A stretch of DNA of 64,000 bases from Actinomycetes bacterium (GTDB lineage Bacteria; Actinomycetota; Acidimicrobiia; Acidimicrobiales; Ilumatobacteraceae): positions 1 to 64,000 of the forward strand of contig JANYCT010000091.1 of the NCBI GenBank assembly GCA_025360105.1. Reading direction: 5' to 3'. Every line of letters begins with the position of its first letter. Position 1 is the first letter of the stretch. The translations under genes were made by a program, and so were the position numbers. Below are positions 8,897-17,113 of this stretch, piece by piece. Under the pieces are notes generated by a model that saw only the letters and a program-made list of their open reading frames with translations, was not told the origin of the DNA and searched no databases.

Positions 8897-8928
8897 CGAG
8901 GCTATGAAGCGATGACTCGCTGTTGGCG

Positions 8929-10239
8929 TCAGGTTGCCATGCGGTCGAGCCGAATCTGGGCCGTGGCAGCATGCGCCTGCAGACCATCGACCTCACCGAA
9001 TGCGGCGGCGTCGAGTGCAATCTGACGAGCAGCTACAGGATCTGTCACGCGCTGCCACGTGAGGGTCTTCAAGAACTTGGCCACGCTGAGGCCACCGGTG
9101 TACCGAGCCGCAGCCTGGGTGGGAAGGGTGTGGTTGGTGCCCGTGCAACCCTTGTCGGAGTAGGTGACTGTGGCGTCGGAGCCGAGGAACAACGAGCCGT
9201 AGTTGCGCAGACGCTGCAGGTACCACTCGTCGTTTGCGGTATGGATCTCAAGGTGTTCGCACGCAATCCAGTCGGCCATTGCGGCCGACTCGTCGCGATC
9301 GCGGGCCACGAACACCATCCCGAAGTCACGCCAAGCCGTGGCCGCAACCTCGCGGTTGGCTAGCGCGGGCAGTTGGCGCTCGATCTCGGCGATCACACTG
9401 TTGGCAAACGTCTCGCTGAAAGCGATCAGATATGCCGGCGAGTTGGGACCGTGCTCTGCCTGACCGAGCAGGTCAGCAGCCACGAGTTCGGCGTCTGCGG
9501 AATCGTCGCAGAGCACCGCAACCTCAGATGGACCCGCCAACAAATCGATACCGACTCTGCCGAAGAGTTGACGCTTGGCCTCGGCCACGAAGCTGTTGCC
9601 CGCTCCACAGAGCATGTCCACCGGGCCCATACCCTCGAGACCAAAGGTCATCGCGGCAAGCGCCGGCACACCTCCGAGGCAGAACATCGCGTCGGCGCCG
9701 GCGGTGGATGTCACCCATGTCATCGCCGGCGATGGCCCCGAGCCGTCGGGCATCGGCGGAGAACACGTGACGACCCGGTCGACGCCGGCCACCTTTGGCA
9801 CCACGACGCTCATCAACGGTGACGACACGATCGGGTAACGACCACCTGGAAGATAGGTGCCGACCTGCTCCACAGCGATCTGACGATGACCGATGACCAG
9901 ACCGAGCATCGGCGAGAACTCGGTGTCTACGAGCAACGAACGCTGATGCTCGGCGAACGAACGGACCGTGTCGACGCTGCGCTGAAACGCTTCACGAAAC
10001 GCCTCCGGCAGCGTGGATGCGGATCGAGCGATGTCGGCAGCGTTGATCTCGAAACTGGGCGGGTTCCACCGATCGAGATCACGCGAATAGCGTCGGACGG
10101 CATCCATGCCATCGCGTTCGATAGTGAGCAACATCTCGGTGACAATGCCTTGCACAGCGGGATCGGCAGAAGTGCTCGGCGCCGCTGCGGGGTGCTTCAG
10201 GATTTTCCAGTCCGTAGTCGGGAGCGGTCGTGATGCCAT
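8929..10239 (-). CDS. HisD-family dehydrogenase (histidinol dehydrogenase or sulfopropanediol dehydrogenase type)
   Basis: NAD-dependent zinc dehydrogenase (436 aa) of the histidinol dehydrogenase fold. The zinc and catalytic regions QAEHGPNSPAYL, CEHLEIH, SDKGCTGTNHTLPT and GLQAHAATA are all present. The segment ARYTGGLSVAKFLKTLTW resembles HisD paralogues such as HpsN, which oxidises 2,3-dihydroxypropane-1-sulfonate, more than biosynthetic HisD. No histidine biosynthesis gene is nearby; the next gene is glgX. Assignment to the HisD family is firm; the substrate is inference. Confidence 0.85.
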   Translation of the reverse strand: MASRPLPTTDWKILKHPAAAPSTSADPAVQGIVTEMLLTIERDGMDAVRRYSRDLDRWNPPSFEINAADIARSASTLPEAFREAFQRSVDTVRSFAEHQRSLLVDTEFSPMLGLVIGHRQIAVEQVGTYLPGGRYPIVSSPLMSVVVPKVAGVDRVVTCSPPMPDGSGPSPAMTWVTSTAGADAMFCLGGVPALAAMTFGLEGMGPVDMLCGAGNSFVAEAKRQLFGRVGIDLLAGPSEVAVLCDDSADAELVAADLLGQAEHGPNSPAYLIAFSETFANSVIAEIERQLPALANREVAATAWRDFGMVFVARDRDESAAMADWIACEHLEIHTANDEWYLQRLRNYGSLFLGSDATVTYSDKGCTGTNHTLPTQAAARYTGGLSVAKFLKTLTWQRVTDPVAARQIALDAAAFGEVDGLQAHAATAQIRLDRMAT

Positions 10240-10283
10240 GGTCGTTTTCCTTCAGGGTCAGCCGGGTCGAGCGAGAGAACGGG

Positions 10284-12173
10284 TCAGACCGAAGCGTCGG
10301 AACGCCTGAGCACAACCGTGGTACGTGCCGGCACGACCACGTTGCCCTCGATAATAGCGACGGCTTCCCAGCACGAGTGCAACGCCACATCCCATGCGCC
10401 GCTGCTCTGCACGGTAAAGGTAAGTGGTTCCCACCATGCATTGGACATGACGTACAGGTCGCCCCACTCCCACGCCAGGGAACGGGAAGTGAACGACACG
10501 TCAGCGTCGCCTGAAGTACCGAACAGCACGACGGCGCGATCGCTACCCAGCGAACGTAACGCCGTGAGCGATCGGACGAAGTCGGTGAGGTCAGCGTGCG
10601 CCGAGGCGCGCTCCCAGTCGAGCCAAGATGTCTCGTTGTCCTGGTTGTATGCGTTGTTGTTGCCACTCTGGCTATTCGCAAACTCGTCGCCACCGAGCAG
10701 CATCGGTACACCCTTCGAGAGCAGAAGCGCGCACAACAGATTGCGCATCTGCTGGTTACGCATCGCAAGGACATCGGCGGCAACGGTGGGGTCGATGTCG
10801 TCGCCCTCCCAACCGCAGTTCCACGTTCGGTTGTCGTCGGTACCGTCGTTGTTATCGTTGCCGTTGGCGTCATTGTGCTTGCTCTCGTAGCTCACCGAGT
10901 CGTACAGAGTGAATCCATCATGAGCAGTGACGAAGTTGACGCTGCGCGCTGCTTGGTCGCCGAACAGATCGGGGCTACCCGCTACCCGTTGGGACAGTGC
11001 GTAGACAAAGCCCTCCTCGGCGCGCACGAACGAGCGGACGTCGTCGCGAAAGCGACCATTCCACTGCGCCCACGTGCGACCCGGGAACGCGTCTCCGAGC
11101 TGATATGCGGCGATATCCCACGGCTCGGTGATGAGGCGTAGACCTCGCATCGCTGCGAATGTGGTGATCTCGTCGATGAGCGCACTGCGCTCTTGCACGT
11201 TGCCATCGAGGTCGCGGCCGAGCAGCGAACCGAGATCGAATCGAAAGCCATCGACGCCCATGTCTGCGTAGCGACGCAACGAACCCATGATGAGCGCAGC
11301 CGACGCATGGTGTGCGGCGCGTACGACGTTGCCGCAGCCGGCGTCGTCGTTGTACGCGCCATCTGTGTTCAACACATAGTAGGCCGCGTCGTCGATACCG
11401 CGCAGGTGGTAGCAGGGGCCGGTTTGATCCTCCTCCGTGGTGTGGTTGTAGACCACGTCGAGGATCACCTCGATGCCAGCGTCGTGAAAGGCCTGCACCA
11501 TCGCGCAGAACTCCGACTCGGCGTCGTCGCCCGCAACGTAGCTGTGGTGTAGCGCGTTCCAAGCCAAGGGCATGTACCCCCACGAGCTGCCCTCTTGCGG
11601 ATCGCCCTGGTGAATGGGCATCAACTCCACCGCCGTGACGCCGAGCGATGCAATGTAGTCCACATGATGGCTCAAGCCAGCGAACGTACCGCGCAGCTCG
11701 GCGGGCACGTGAGGTGCTTGTTGTGTTGCGCCGCGGACATGGAGCTCGTAGATCACGAGGTCGCCAACGGCATGCCGGGGACCGGGCGGCATGGCTGGAG
11801 GCGGGCCAATCTTGCGGAGCACTCCCATCGGGGCATGGCCGATGGTATCGATGTCGCGAATCTTCGCTCGCCCGCGGTCGTGCCCGGGCGGAAACCACAC
11901 CGAGGTGGCTTCGGGATCGAGCAGGAACTTCGATGGGTCGAACCCATGATCGCCGACGGGTCCATCGACTCGAAACCCGTAGAGATCAGCAGCACCAATG
12001 TCGCTGGCAGCGATCACGGCACTCCATACGTCGCCCTCGCGCACCATGTCGACGTCGAGCACACTCGTGAACGGATCGGCGCGATTGACCACATGCACAG
12101 TTACCGAGTTGGCCGCGTCGCTCCACAGGCTGACCACCCAACAGTGCCGAGAAGACTCCCATGTTGCTGTCAT
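10284..12173 (-). CDS. glgX: Glycogen debranching enzyme (isoamylase type, GlgX)
   Basis: Hydrolyses alpha-1,6 branches of glycogen or limit dextrins (629 aa). An N-terminal carbohydrate-binding module is followed by a GH13 barrel. Barrel motifs include LDVVYNHT, GFRFDLGS (nucleophile Asp), LITEPWD (acid/base Glu) and TAHDGFTLYD (transition-state Asp). A C-terminal beta domain closes the protein. The ATG at 12173 is preferred; an in-frame GTG at 12191 has no better ribosome site. The usual GlgX length is 650-710, so this one is slightly short. No other glycogen gene is in the window. It is divergent from the moxR gene, 61 bases away. Confidence 0.92.
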   Translation of the reverse strand: MTATWESSRHCWVVSLWSDAANSVTVHVVNRADPFTSVLDVDMVREGDVWSAVIAASDIGAADLYGFRVDGPVGDHGFDPSKFLLDPEATSVWFPPGHDRGRAKIRDIDTIGHAPMGVLRKIGPPPAMPPGPRHAVGDLVIYELHVRGATQQAPHVPAELRGTFAGLSHHVDYIASLGVTAVELMPIHQGDPQEGSSWGYMPLAWNALHHSYVAGDDAESEFCAMVQAFHDAGIEVILDVVYNHTTEEDQTGPCYHLRGIDDAAYYVLNTDGAYNDDAGCGNVVRAAHHASAALIMGSLRRYADMGVDGFRFDLGSLLGRDLDGNVQERSALIDEITTFAAMRGLRLITEPWDIAAYQLGDAFPGRTWAQWNGRFRDDVRSFVRAEEGFVYALSQRVAGSPDLFGDQAARSVNFVTAHDGFTLYDSVSYESKHNDANGNDNNDGTDDNRTWNCGWEGDDIDPTVAADVLAMRNQQMRNLLCALLLSKGVPMLLGGDEFANSQSGNNNAYNQDNETSWLDWERASAHADLTDFVRSLTALRSLGSDRAVVLFGTSGDADVSFTSRSLAWEWGDLYVMSNAWWEPLTFTVQSSGAWDVALHSCWEAVAIIEGNVVVPARTTVVLRRSDASV

Positions 12174-12234
12174 GCGCACATCTTCGCCCACGTGAGTGCG
12201 CTAGGCGAAGTCGCCAACCCCTAGATTTGAGACG

Positions 12235-13149
12235 ATGTCGCAAACGACCCTGACCGTGAACGAAGTCTCCGAGGCGCTCGCTCAACACGATTACCTGGCC
12301 GACGAAGGATTGACGACCGCCATCTTCCTCGCACTCGCCCTCCGCAGACCGCTGCTGCTCGAGGGCGAAGCTGGCGTCGGTAAGACCGAGGTTGCAAAGG
12401 TGCTCAGCCGCTGGACAGGTGGCGAGCTCATCCGGCTGCAGTGCTACGAGGGCATCGACGTGAGCCAGGCCGTGTACGACTGGGACTACAGCCGACAACT
12501 GCTGCACTTGCGTGCCGCCGAAGCGAGCGGCGAGGCCCAAGGTGTTGGCACCGAGGCGCTCGAGGGTCAGCTCTACAACGAGCGATTCCTCCTGAAGCGT
12601 GCCCTGCTCCGTGCGATCAGTCCGATTGCAGGCCCACCACCGGTGCTGCTCATCGATGAGATCGACCGAGCCGACGACGAATTCGAGGCATATCTGCTCG
12701 AGGTGCTCAGCGACTTTCAGGTTACGGTTCCCGAACTCGGGGTGTTCCGCGCCGAACGGCCGCCCATCGTGATCCTGACCAGCAACCGCACACGCGACGT
12801 GCACGACGCGCTCAAACGTCGCTGCCTGTACCACTGGGTTGAGCACCCAACGTTCGAGCGCGAGGTCCAGATCGTGCGGCTGCGCGTCCCCTACGTGAGC
12901 GAGACGCTGGCCAGACAGGTAGCCGCTGCGGTCGAGACGCTGCGCGAACTCAATCTCTACAAACCGCCCGGCGTTGCCGAGACCATCGACTGGGCAACGG
13001 CGCTCGGGCGTCTCGGTCTCAGCGCACTCTCGGATGCGTCGGTGCAGACCACTCTCGGGACGGTTCTCAAATACCGCGAAGACCTCGAGCGGGTACAGCA
13101 ACACGGCGTGGCCGATTTGGTGAAGCAGGCCATCGAGCGCGGTCTCTAA
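12235..13149 (+). CDS. coxD: MoxR-family AAA+ ATPase (CoxD-like)
   Basis: AAA+ ATPase (304 aa) of the MoxR/CoxD type, which works with a von Willebrand protein to mature metalloenzymes such as CO dehydrogenase. Walker A GEAGVGKTE lies near residue 43 and Walker B LLIDEIDRAD near residue 138; sensor 1 is ILTSNRTRD. The C-terminal helical lid domain is intact. A CoxE gene follows after eight bases and XdhC genes come next, the usual cox maturation order. In the CO dehydrogenase literature CoxD is linked to assembly of the copper-sulfur-molybdenum site; that role here is inferred from context. Confidence 0.9.
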   Translation: MSQTTLTVNEVSEALAQHDYLADEGLTTAIFLALALRRPLLLEGEAGVGKTEVAKVLSRWTGGELIRLQCYEGIDVSQAVYDWDYSRQLLHLRAAEASGEAQGVGTEALEGQLYNERFLLKRALLRAISPIAGPPPVLLIDEIDRADDEFEAYLLEVLSDFQVTVPELGVFRAERPPIVILTSNRTRDVHDALKRRCLYHWVEHPTFEREVQIVRLRVPYVSETLARQVAAAVETLRELNLYKPPGVAETIDWATALGRLGLSALSDASVQTTLGTVLKYREDLERVQQHGVADLVKQAIERGL

Positions 13150-13157
13150 CAGTCCCG

Positions 13158-14348
13158 ATGGCTGGGTTTGCACCACCTGTCTCACACGGCGGGCGCACGG
13201 CGTCGCCCGACGCTGCCGAGCGGATGGCCACAGCGTTTGCGCGGGTGTTACGAGGCCTCGGCCTCAGTGTGCCGATTGGTTGTGTACTCACCTTTGCTCA
13301 GGCATTGGGAGCTGTCGGCGTGAACCAGCGTGACCGGGTGTACTGGGCGGCACGCTCGACACTGGTTCGTCGACCCGAGGATCTGGCGCTGTTCGATCGC
13401 GCCTTCGCAGTGTTCTGGGAGGACAAGCGCGGCGATACCTCACCGGCGGCCGAGCCAGAGACGCAACACATCACCATTGTGATGGACAGCGACGACGCCG
13501 ACAGCGACGACGCCGGCAGCCTCGCCGCACCCCCCGACAACGATCCCACGATTCATCTTCGGTTCAGCGCCATAGAGATGTTGCGCCACAAGGACTTTGG
13601 CGCGTATAGCGACGACGAACTCCATCTGGCTCATCAGCTGATGAGTAGTCTGCGATTCGCGGGTCCTCCCCGCCAGTCGTTGCGTCTCGCTGCATCGAAG
13701 CGGCAACGGCATCGACCTGACCTGCGCCGAACGGTACGGGCCTCGCTTCGCAGCGGTGGTGAACCTGTGCGTCGGTACTACCGCGAGCCGGGCGAACGCA
13801 TGAGGCGAATGGTCTTGCTGCTCGATGTGAGCGGATCCATGGAGCCCTACGCACGCGCGCTGCTGCGCTTCGTGCAGGCTGCGGTCGCAGGGCGCCAACG
13901 AGTCGAGGCCTTCGCGCTGGGTACCCGACTGACCCGGGTCACCAAAGAGCTCAGTAGCCGCGATCCCGACAAGGCGTTGAGCCAGGCGAGTCATCGGGTC
14001 AGCGATTGGAGCGGCGGGACCCGACTCGGAGAGTGCCTGCGCCGCTTCAACGACGAATGGGGCGTGCGCGGCATGGCTCGAGGCGCCATTGTGGTCGTGC
14101 TGAGCGACGGCTGGGACCGCGGCGACCCACAGTTGCTGGCCGAGCAGATGCAACGGCTGCAACGCATCACACACAATCTGATCTGGGTCAATCCGCTGAA
14201 GGTCACGCCGGGTTATGCGCCGTTGGCGCGTGGTATGGCAGCCGCCTTACCCTATGTTGATCACTTCGTGGAGGGCCATTCACTGGCTGCCATGGAAGAA
14301 CTCGCCCAGGTCATCTCGGGCACAACCGCAAGGGCTGCTCATGCGTGA
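13158..14348 (+). CDS. coxE: CoxE-like von Willebrand factor A domain protein
   Basis: Partner of the MoxR ATPase (396 aa). The C-terminal VWA domain begins with the metal-site motif LLDVSGSMEP near residue 222 and continues with GGTRLGECL and VVLSDGWDRGD. The N-terminal half is basic and partly low-complexity, with a Asp/Ser-rich stretch (DSDDADSDDAGS) near residue 113. It follows coxD after eight bases and overlaps the next gene by eight bases. Length and layout match CoxE proteins. Confidence 0.9.
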   Translation: MAGFAPPVSHGGRTASPDAAERMATAFARVLRGLGLSVPIGCVLTFAQALGAVGVNQRDRVYWAARSTLVRRPEDLALFDRAFAVFWEDKRGDTSPAAEPETQHITIVMDSDDADSDDAGSLAAPPDNDPTIHLRFSAIEMLRHKDFGAYSDDELHLAHQLMSSLRFAGPPRQSLRLAASKRQRHRPDLRRTVRASLRSGGEPVRRYYREPGERMRRMVLLLDVSGSMEPYARALLRFVQAAVAGRQRVEAFALGTRLTRVTKELSSRDPDKALSQASHRVSDWSGGTRLGECLRRFNDEWGVRGMARGAIVVVLSDGWDRGDPQLLAEQMQRLQRITHNLIWVNPLKVTPGYAPLARGMAAALPYVDHFVEGHSLAAMEELAQVISGTTARAAHA

Positions 14349-14658
14349 GATTCTCGACGACATCGAACGGTGGCGACAGAACGGACGACGCGTCGCGGTT
14401 GCTCGGGTGGTCAACATCGAAGGCTCTGGACCACGCGACCCCGGAGCGGCGATGGCCGTGAACGAAGATGGCGAAGTAGCCGGCTCGGTGAGCGGCGGTT
14501 GCGTCGAGGGCGCCGTGGTCGGCGAAGCGTTGGCCATCCTCCACGGCGACGGCCAGCCCAAACTCGTCACGTTCGGTTACAGCGACGACGACGCTTTTGC
14601 CGTCGGCCTCACATGCGGGGGCATCATCCACCTCTTCCTCGAACCGCTGAACTGGTGA
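14341..14658 (+). CDS. XdhC/CoxI N-terminal-domain protein (stand-alone, 105 aa)
   Basis: Short protein consisting only of the XdhC_CoxI domain. It contains GSVSGGCVEGAV and the TCGG motif near the end (LTCGGIIHLFLEP). XdhC proteins bind and sulfurate or insert the molybdenum cofactor of xanthine-dehydrogenase-type enzymes. The ATG at 14341 overlaps the coxE stop. Its own stop overlaps the next start (GTGA). The next gene has both an XdhC_CoxI-like part and a Rossmann part, so this protein is probably a paired subunit rather than a broken gene. Confidence 0.88.
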   Translation: MREILDDIERWRQNGRRVAVARVVNIEGSGPRDPGAAMAVNEDGEVAGSVSGGCVEGAVVGEALAILHGDGQPKLVTFGYSDDDAFAVGLTCGGIIHLFLEPLNW

Positions 14659-15488
14659 CGGACGAACCAATGGTGGCCCCAACGATCTACGAGCAACTCC
14701 GTGATCGCATCCGCACCGAACAACCAGTTGGGCTCTGCACGGTCATCGAAGGCCCCAGCGTCGGGGCCAAGTTGCTCATCGCGCCCGAACAACCAGCGCA
14801 GGGTTCGCTCGGTGACCCCGAACTCGATCGCATCGTCGCACGCGATGCCCTTGCTGAGCTCGAGGCGGGCCGCAGCGGCGTGCGTCATTACGGTCCCCAG
14901 GGCCAGACCACCCCAGAGGACCTGATCGACACAGACACCGTCAGCGTCTTCGTCGAAAGCTTTGCGCGACCGCCGCAGATGTGGATCTTCGGTGCCGTCG
15001 ATTTCACCGCCTCGCTCGCCAAGGTAGCCAAGGTGCTCGGCTACCGGGTCACGGTGTGCGACGCACGCGAGGTGTTCGCCACTCGACGCCGGTTCCCCAT
15101 GGCCGACGAGGTGCTGGTGTCCTGGCCTATGCCGCTGTTCGTACAACGCGGTCACGAACTCGGCCAGCGCGATGCGGTCTGCATCCTCACTCATGACCCC
15201 AAGTTCGACGTGCCGGCGGTGATGGGTGCCGTCGATACACGGGTTGGCTACATCGGTGTGATGGGAAGCCGCAAGACCCATGCCAAACGCATGGATCGCC
15301 TTGCCGAGGCCGGCCTCACCGAGGCAGTGCGGATCGACCGCCTCATGTCGCCGATTGGGCTCGACATCGGGGCTCGCACGCCCGAGGAAACAGCCATCTC
15401 GATCTGCGCCGAGATCATCGCCCGCCGAACGGGTCGCTCGACACCATCGTTACGTGACGGCTCAGGCGCCATCCATAGCGCTCCCTGA
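14655..15488 (+). CDS. XdhC-family molybdenum hydroxylase maturation protein (CoxF/CoxI type)
   Basis: XdhC-type protein (277 aa, GTG start). A weakly conserved XdhC_CoxI-like N-terminal part (QPVGLCTVIEGPSVGAKLL) leads into a Rossmann domain with MWIFGAVDFTASLAKVAKVLG near residue 113. Later motifs are ILTHDPKFDVP and YIGVMGSRKTHAKR. Such proteins bind the molybdenum cofactor and hand it to the apo-hydroxylase. Coupling to the preceding 105-residue XdhC protein (GTGA overlap) suggests a hetero-oligomer. The frame is open upstream to 14370, but that stretch lies inside the preceding gene. Confidence 0.9.
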   Translation: MTDEPMVAPTIYEQLRDRIRTEQPVGLCTVIEGPSVGAKLLIAPEQPAQGSLGDPELDRIVARDALAELEAGRSGVRHYGPQGQTTPEDLIDTDTVSVFVESFARPPQMWIFGAVDFTASLAKVAKVLGYRVTVCDAREVFATRRRFPMADEVLVSWPMPLFVQRGHELGQRDAVCILTHDPKFDVPAVMGAVDTRVGYIGVMGSRKTHAKRMDRLAEAGLTEAVRIDRLMSPIGLDIGARTPEETAISICAEIIARRTGRSTPSLRDGSGAIHSAP

Positions 15489-15507
15489 GTGCCGCGAGAC
15501 CCAGACC

Positions 15508-15546
15508 ACCGATGCAGGCCACCGATGCAGGCCACCGACCCAGGCC
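15508..15546. repeat. Tandem repeat, 13-bp unit x3, between convergent genes
   Basis: Units at 15508-15520 and 15521-15533 are identical; the third (15534-15546) has two changes. It fills most of the 64-base gap between the xdhC stop and the NlpC/P60 stop. It has no coding function and no clear hairpin. Confidence 0.85.
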
Positions 15547-15552
15547 ACGGGA

Positions 15553-16227
15553 TCAGCTCATTGGGTTGGCGAAGCGAACGCCTCGGCGCGCTGGAGCGAA
15601 ACCGACCTCGATGGTACGACCGCTGTTCGGGGCATGCACGATGGCCAAATCGACGCCGAGGTACATCATGACGTGACCTGGGTAGTACACCAAGTCACCT
15701 GCTTGGGCCGTGTTCGCGTTGCGGGAACCCGCGGCGTTGATCTGCGTGCGTGACTGATGAGGAATGTCCTGTCCGGCCACGCTCCACGCATAGGCGGTCA
15801 GCCCCGAGCAGTCGAATCCAACGCCCGGCGCACTCATGTTGCGGCGGTAGGGCACGCCCAACTGGGAAAGCGCAGCGAGCAGTGCGGTCTGGTGTGGCAT
15901 GTCTGCATCGGACCACGCGTTCTTCATGCGGGCCGGATCAATGCCGAGGCGGACGGCGATCGAAGCGGCGAGCGCGTCACGGGTGGACACGAAACGGTCG
16001 CGGGCCTCGCGATCGCCGGTGCTCTGAAACGTCTGCAGATCGGACAGAGCACTCGAAGCGACCACCGCCATGAAGTCGTTGCGCATCGCCGGGGCCCGCA
16101 CGGGGGCCGCGCTGGCAGCGGGCACCGAGACGGCGAGACCGCCCATGCACGACGCCGTGGCCAGCGCAATGAGCGAGATGTTCCTGCGCATTCGCTTCCG
16201 GCCGGGGCCTGTGATCTGGTGCTGCAT
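15553..16227 (-). CDS. Secreted NlpC/P60 cell-wall peptidase
   Basis: Exported endopeptidase (224 aa) likely cutting peptidoglycan stem peptides. A signal peptide (RRNISLIALATASCMGG... to ASA) is followed by a helical region and a C-terminal NlpC/P60 domain. The catalytic Cys is in GFDCSGLTAYAW near residue 140, the His in GHVMMYLG and a third polar residue in HAPNSG. The ATG at 16227 is chosen because a GGAGG site lies nine bases upstream; an in-frame start at 16257 lacks one. The gene lies between the two halves of the cox maturation cluster on the opposite strand, so it interrupts that grouping. Confidence 0.9.
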   Translation of the reverse strand: MQHQITGPGRKRMRRNISLIALATASCMGGLAVSVPAASAAPVRAPAMRNDFMAVVASSALSDLQTFQSTGDREARDRFVSTRDALAASIAVRLGIDPARMKNAWSDADMPHQTALLAALSQLGVPYRRNMSAPGVGFDCSGLTAYAWSVAGQDIPHQSRTQINAAGSRNANTAQAGDLVYYPGHVMMYLGVDLAIVHAPNSGRTIEVGFAPARRGVRFANPMS

Positions 16228-16531
16228 TCGAGTGGTACCTCCGTTTGAACATCCCACCGCTGGGGTAGAGATGTCGTGGCTTGAGCGTTCGCCCGCTCAG
16301 GTCACGTTGCGCCAAACGAGAGCGCCACGTTGGTTCATGACACGCCGTGCACCGCACGGCTCATTCGTCATAAGTCGACACACTATCGACACCAAACTGC
16401 AACAATCAACCCGCCCGTAACCTTTTCGTCATCCTGCGTTCGACCCACCGTTCGCCCACAGCCGAAGGCCCTCAGCCGAAGGCCCTCAGCCGAATACAAC
16501 GAAGGGGCCGACGAACTGGCAGGCTGAGGGC
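16228..16531. other. 304-base divergent intergenic region
   Basis: It holds the upstream regions of the NlpC/P60 gene (minus) and mocA (plus). A six-base-pair hairpin (16282-16287 with 16294-16299) lies in the minus-strand leader. A 14-bp tandem repeat lies near the mocA side (16459-16494). I checked for a c-di-AMP (ydaO-type) riboswitch, common before actinobacterial cell-wall peptidase genes, and did not find its conserved blocks. No promoter could be assigned with confidence. Confidence 0.6.
16459..16494. repeat. Tandem repeat, 14-bp unit x2.6, upstream of mocA
   Basis: Two identical units (16459-16472, 16473-16486) and an eight-base partial copy (16487-16494) end 37 bases before the mocA start. 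They lie in non-coding sequence. Confidence 0.9.
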
Positions 16532-17113
16532 ATGTGTGCGCCAACCTCCACCTGCGCGGTAGTGCTTGCTGCCGGTAGCGGCTCTCGCTTCATCGGTTCG
16601 TCACACAAGCTGCTCGCACTGATCGACGGCCGAGCCATCTACCGCCATGCGCTCAACGCAGTGCGCGCCGCCGGGTTCGAACACGTCATTGTGGTGACCG
16701 GCGCTGTCGATCTTGATCTTGATGATTGGGTGATCTCCATACACAATCCTTGGTGGGCCAACGGACAGGCGACCTCGCTGCAGTGCGGCATCGCCACTGC
16801 CGATGCGCTGGGTGTCGATGCCGTTGTCGTTGGCTTAGCGGACCAGCCCTTCATCACCACCGAGGCGTGGGTGCGCGTGGCGTCGTCGACGGATCCCATC
16901 GCGGTGGCAACCTACGAGGGTGTCCGCGCCAATCCTGTGCGGCTTCATCGCTCGGTTTGGTCTGATTTACCGTCCGAAGGCGACCACGGTGCCCGTAGCC
17001 TGATGTCCACACTTCCCGAACTGGTTGGAGAAGTGGCCTGTACGGGCTCTCCAGCCGACATCGACACGATGGAGGATCTCCAGCAATGGAACTCGTCAAC
17101 GAATTCACCGTAA
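16532..17113 (+). CDS. mocA: Molybdenum cofactor cytidylyltransferase (MocA-like)
   Basis: MobA-like NTP transferase (193 aa) expected to convert molybdopterin to its CMP form, the cofactor used by CO dehydrogenase and related hydroxylases. The nucleotide-binding motif is VVLAAGSGSRFIGSSHKLLA near residue 10, followed by GLADQPFI for metal binding. Its neighbours (coxG overlapping by 28 bases, and coxD/E and xdhC upstream) make a cytidylyltransferase more likely than the guanylyl enzyme MobA. The start has a weak ribosome site. Confidence 0.87.
   Translation: MCAPTSTCAVVLAAGSGSRFIGSSHKLLALIDGRAIYRHALNAVRAAGFEHVIVVTGAVDLDLDDWVISIHNPWWANGQATSLQCGIATADALGVDAVVVGLADQPFITTEAWVRVASSTDPIAVATYEGVRANPVRLHRSVWSDLPSEGDHGARSLMSTLPELVGEVACTGSPADIDTMEDLQQWNSSTNSP

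Noticed and set aside
16228-16330. Possible c-di-AMP (ydaO-type) riboswitch before the NlpC/P60 gene
   Set aside because: Such elements often precede actinobacterial cell-wall peptidase genes, but the conserved purine-rich blocks and GGGGUGAA-type segments are absent; only a short hairpin is seen.
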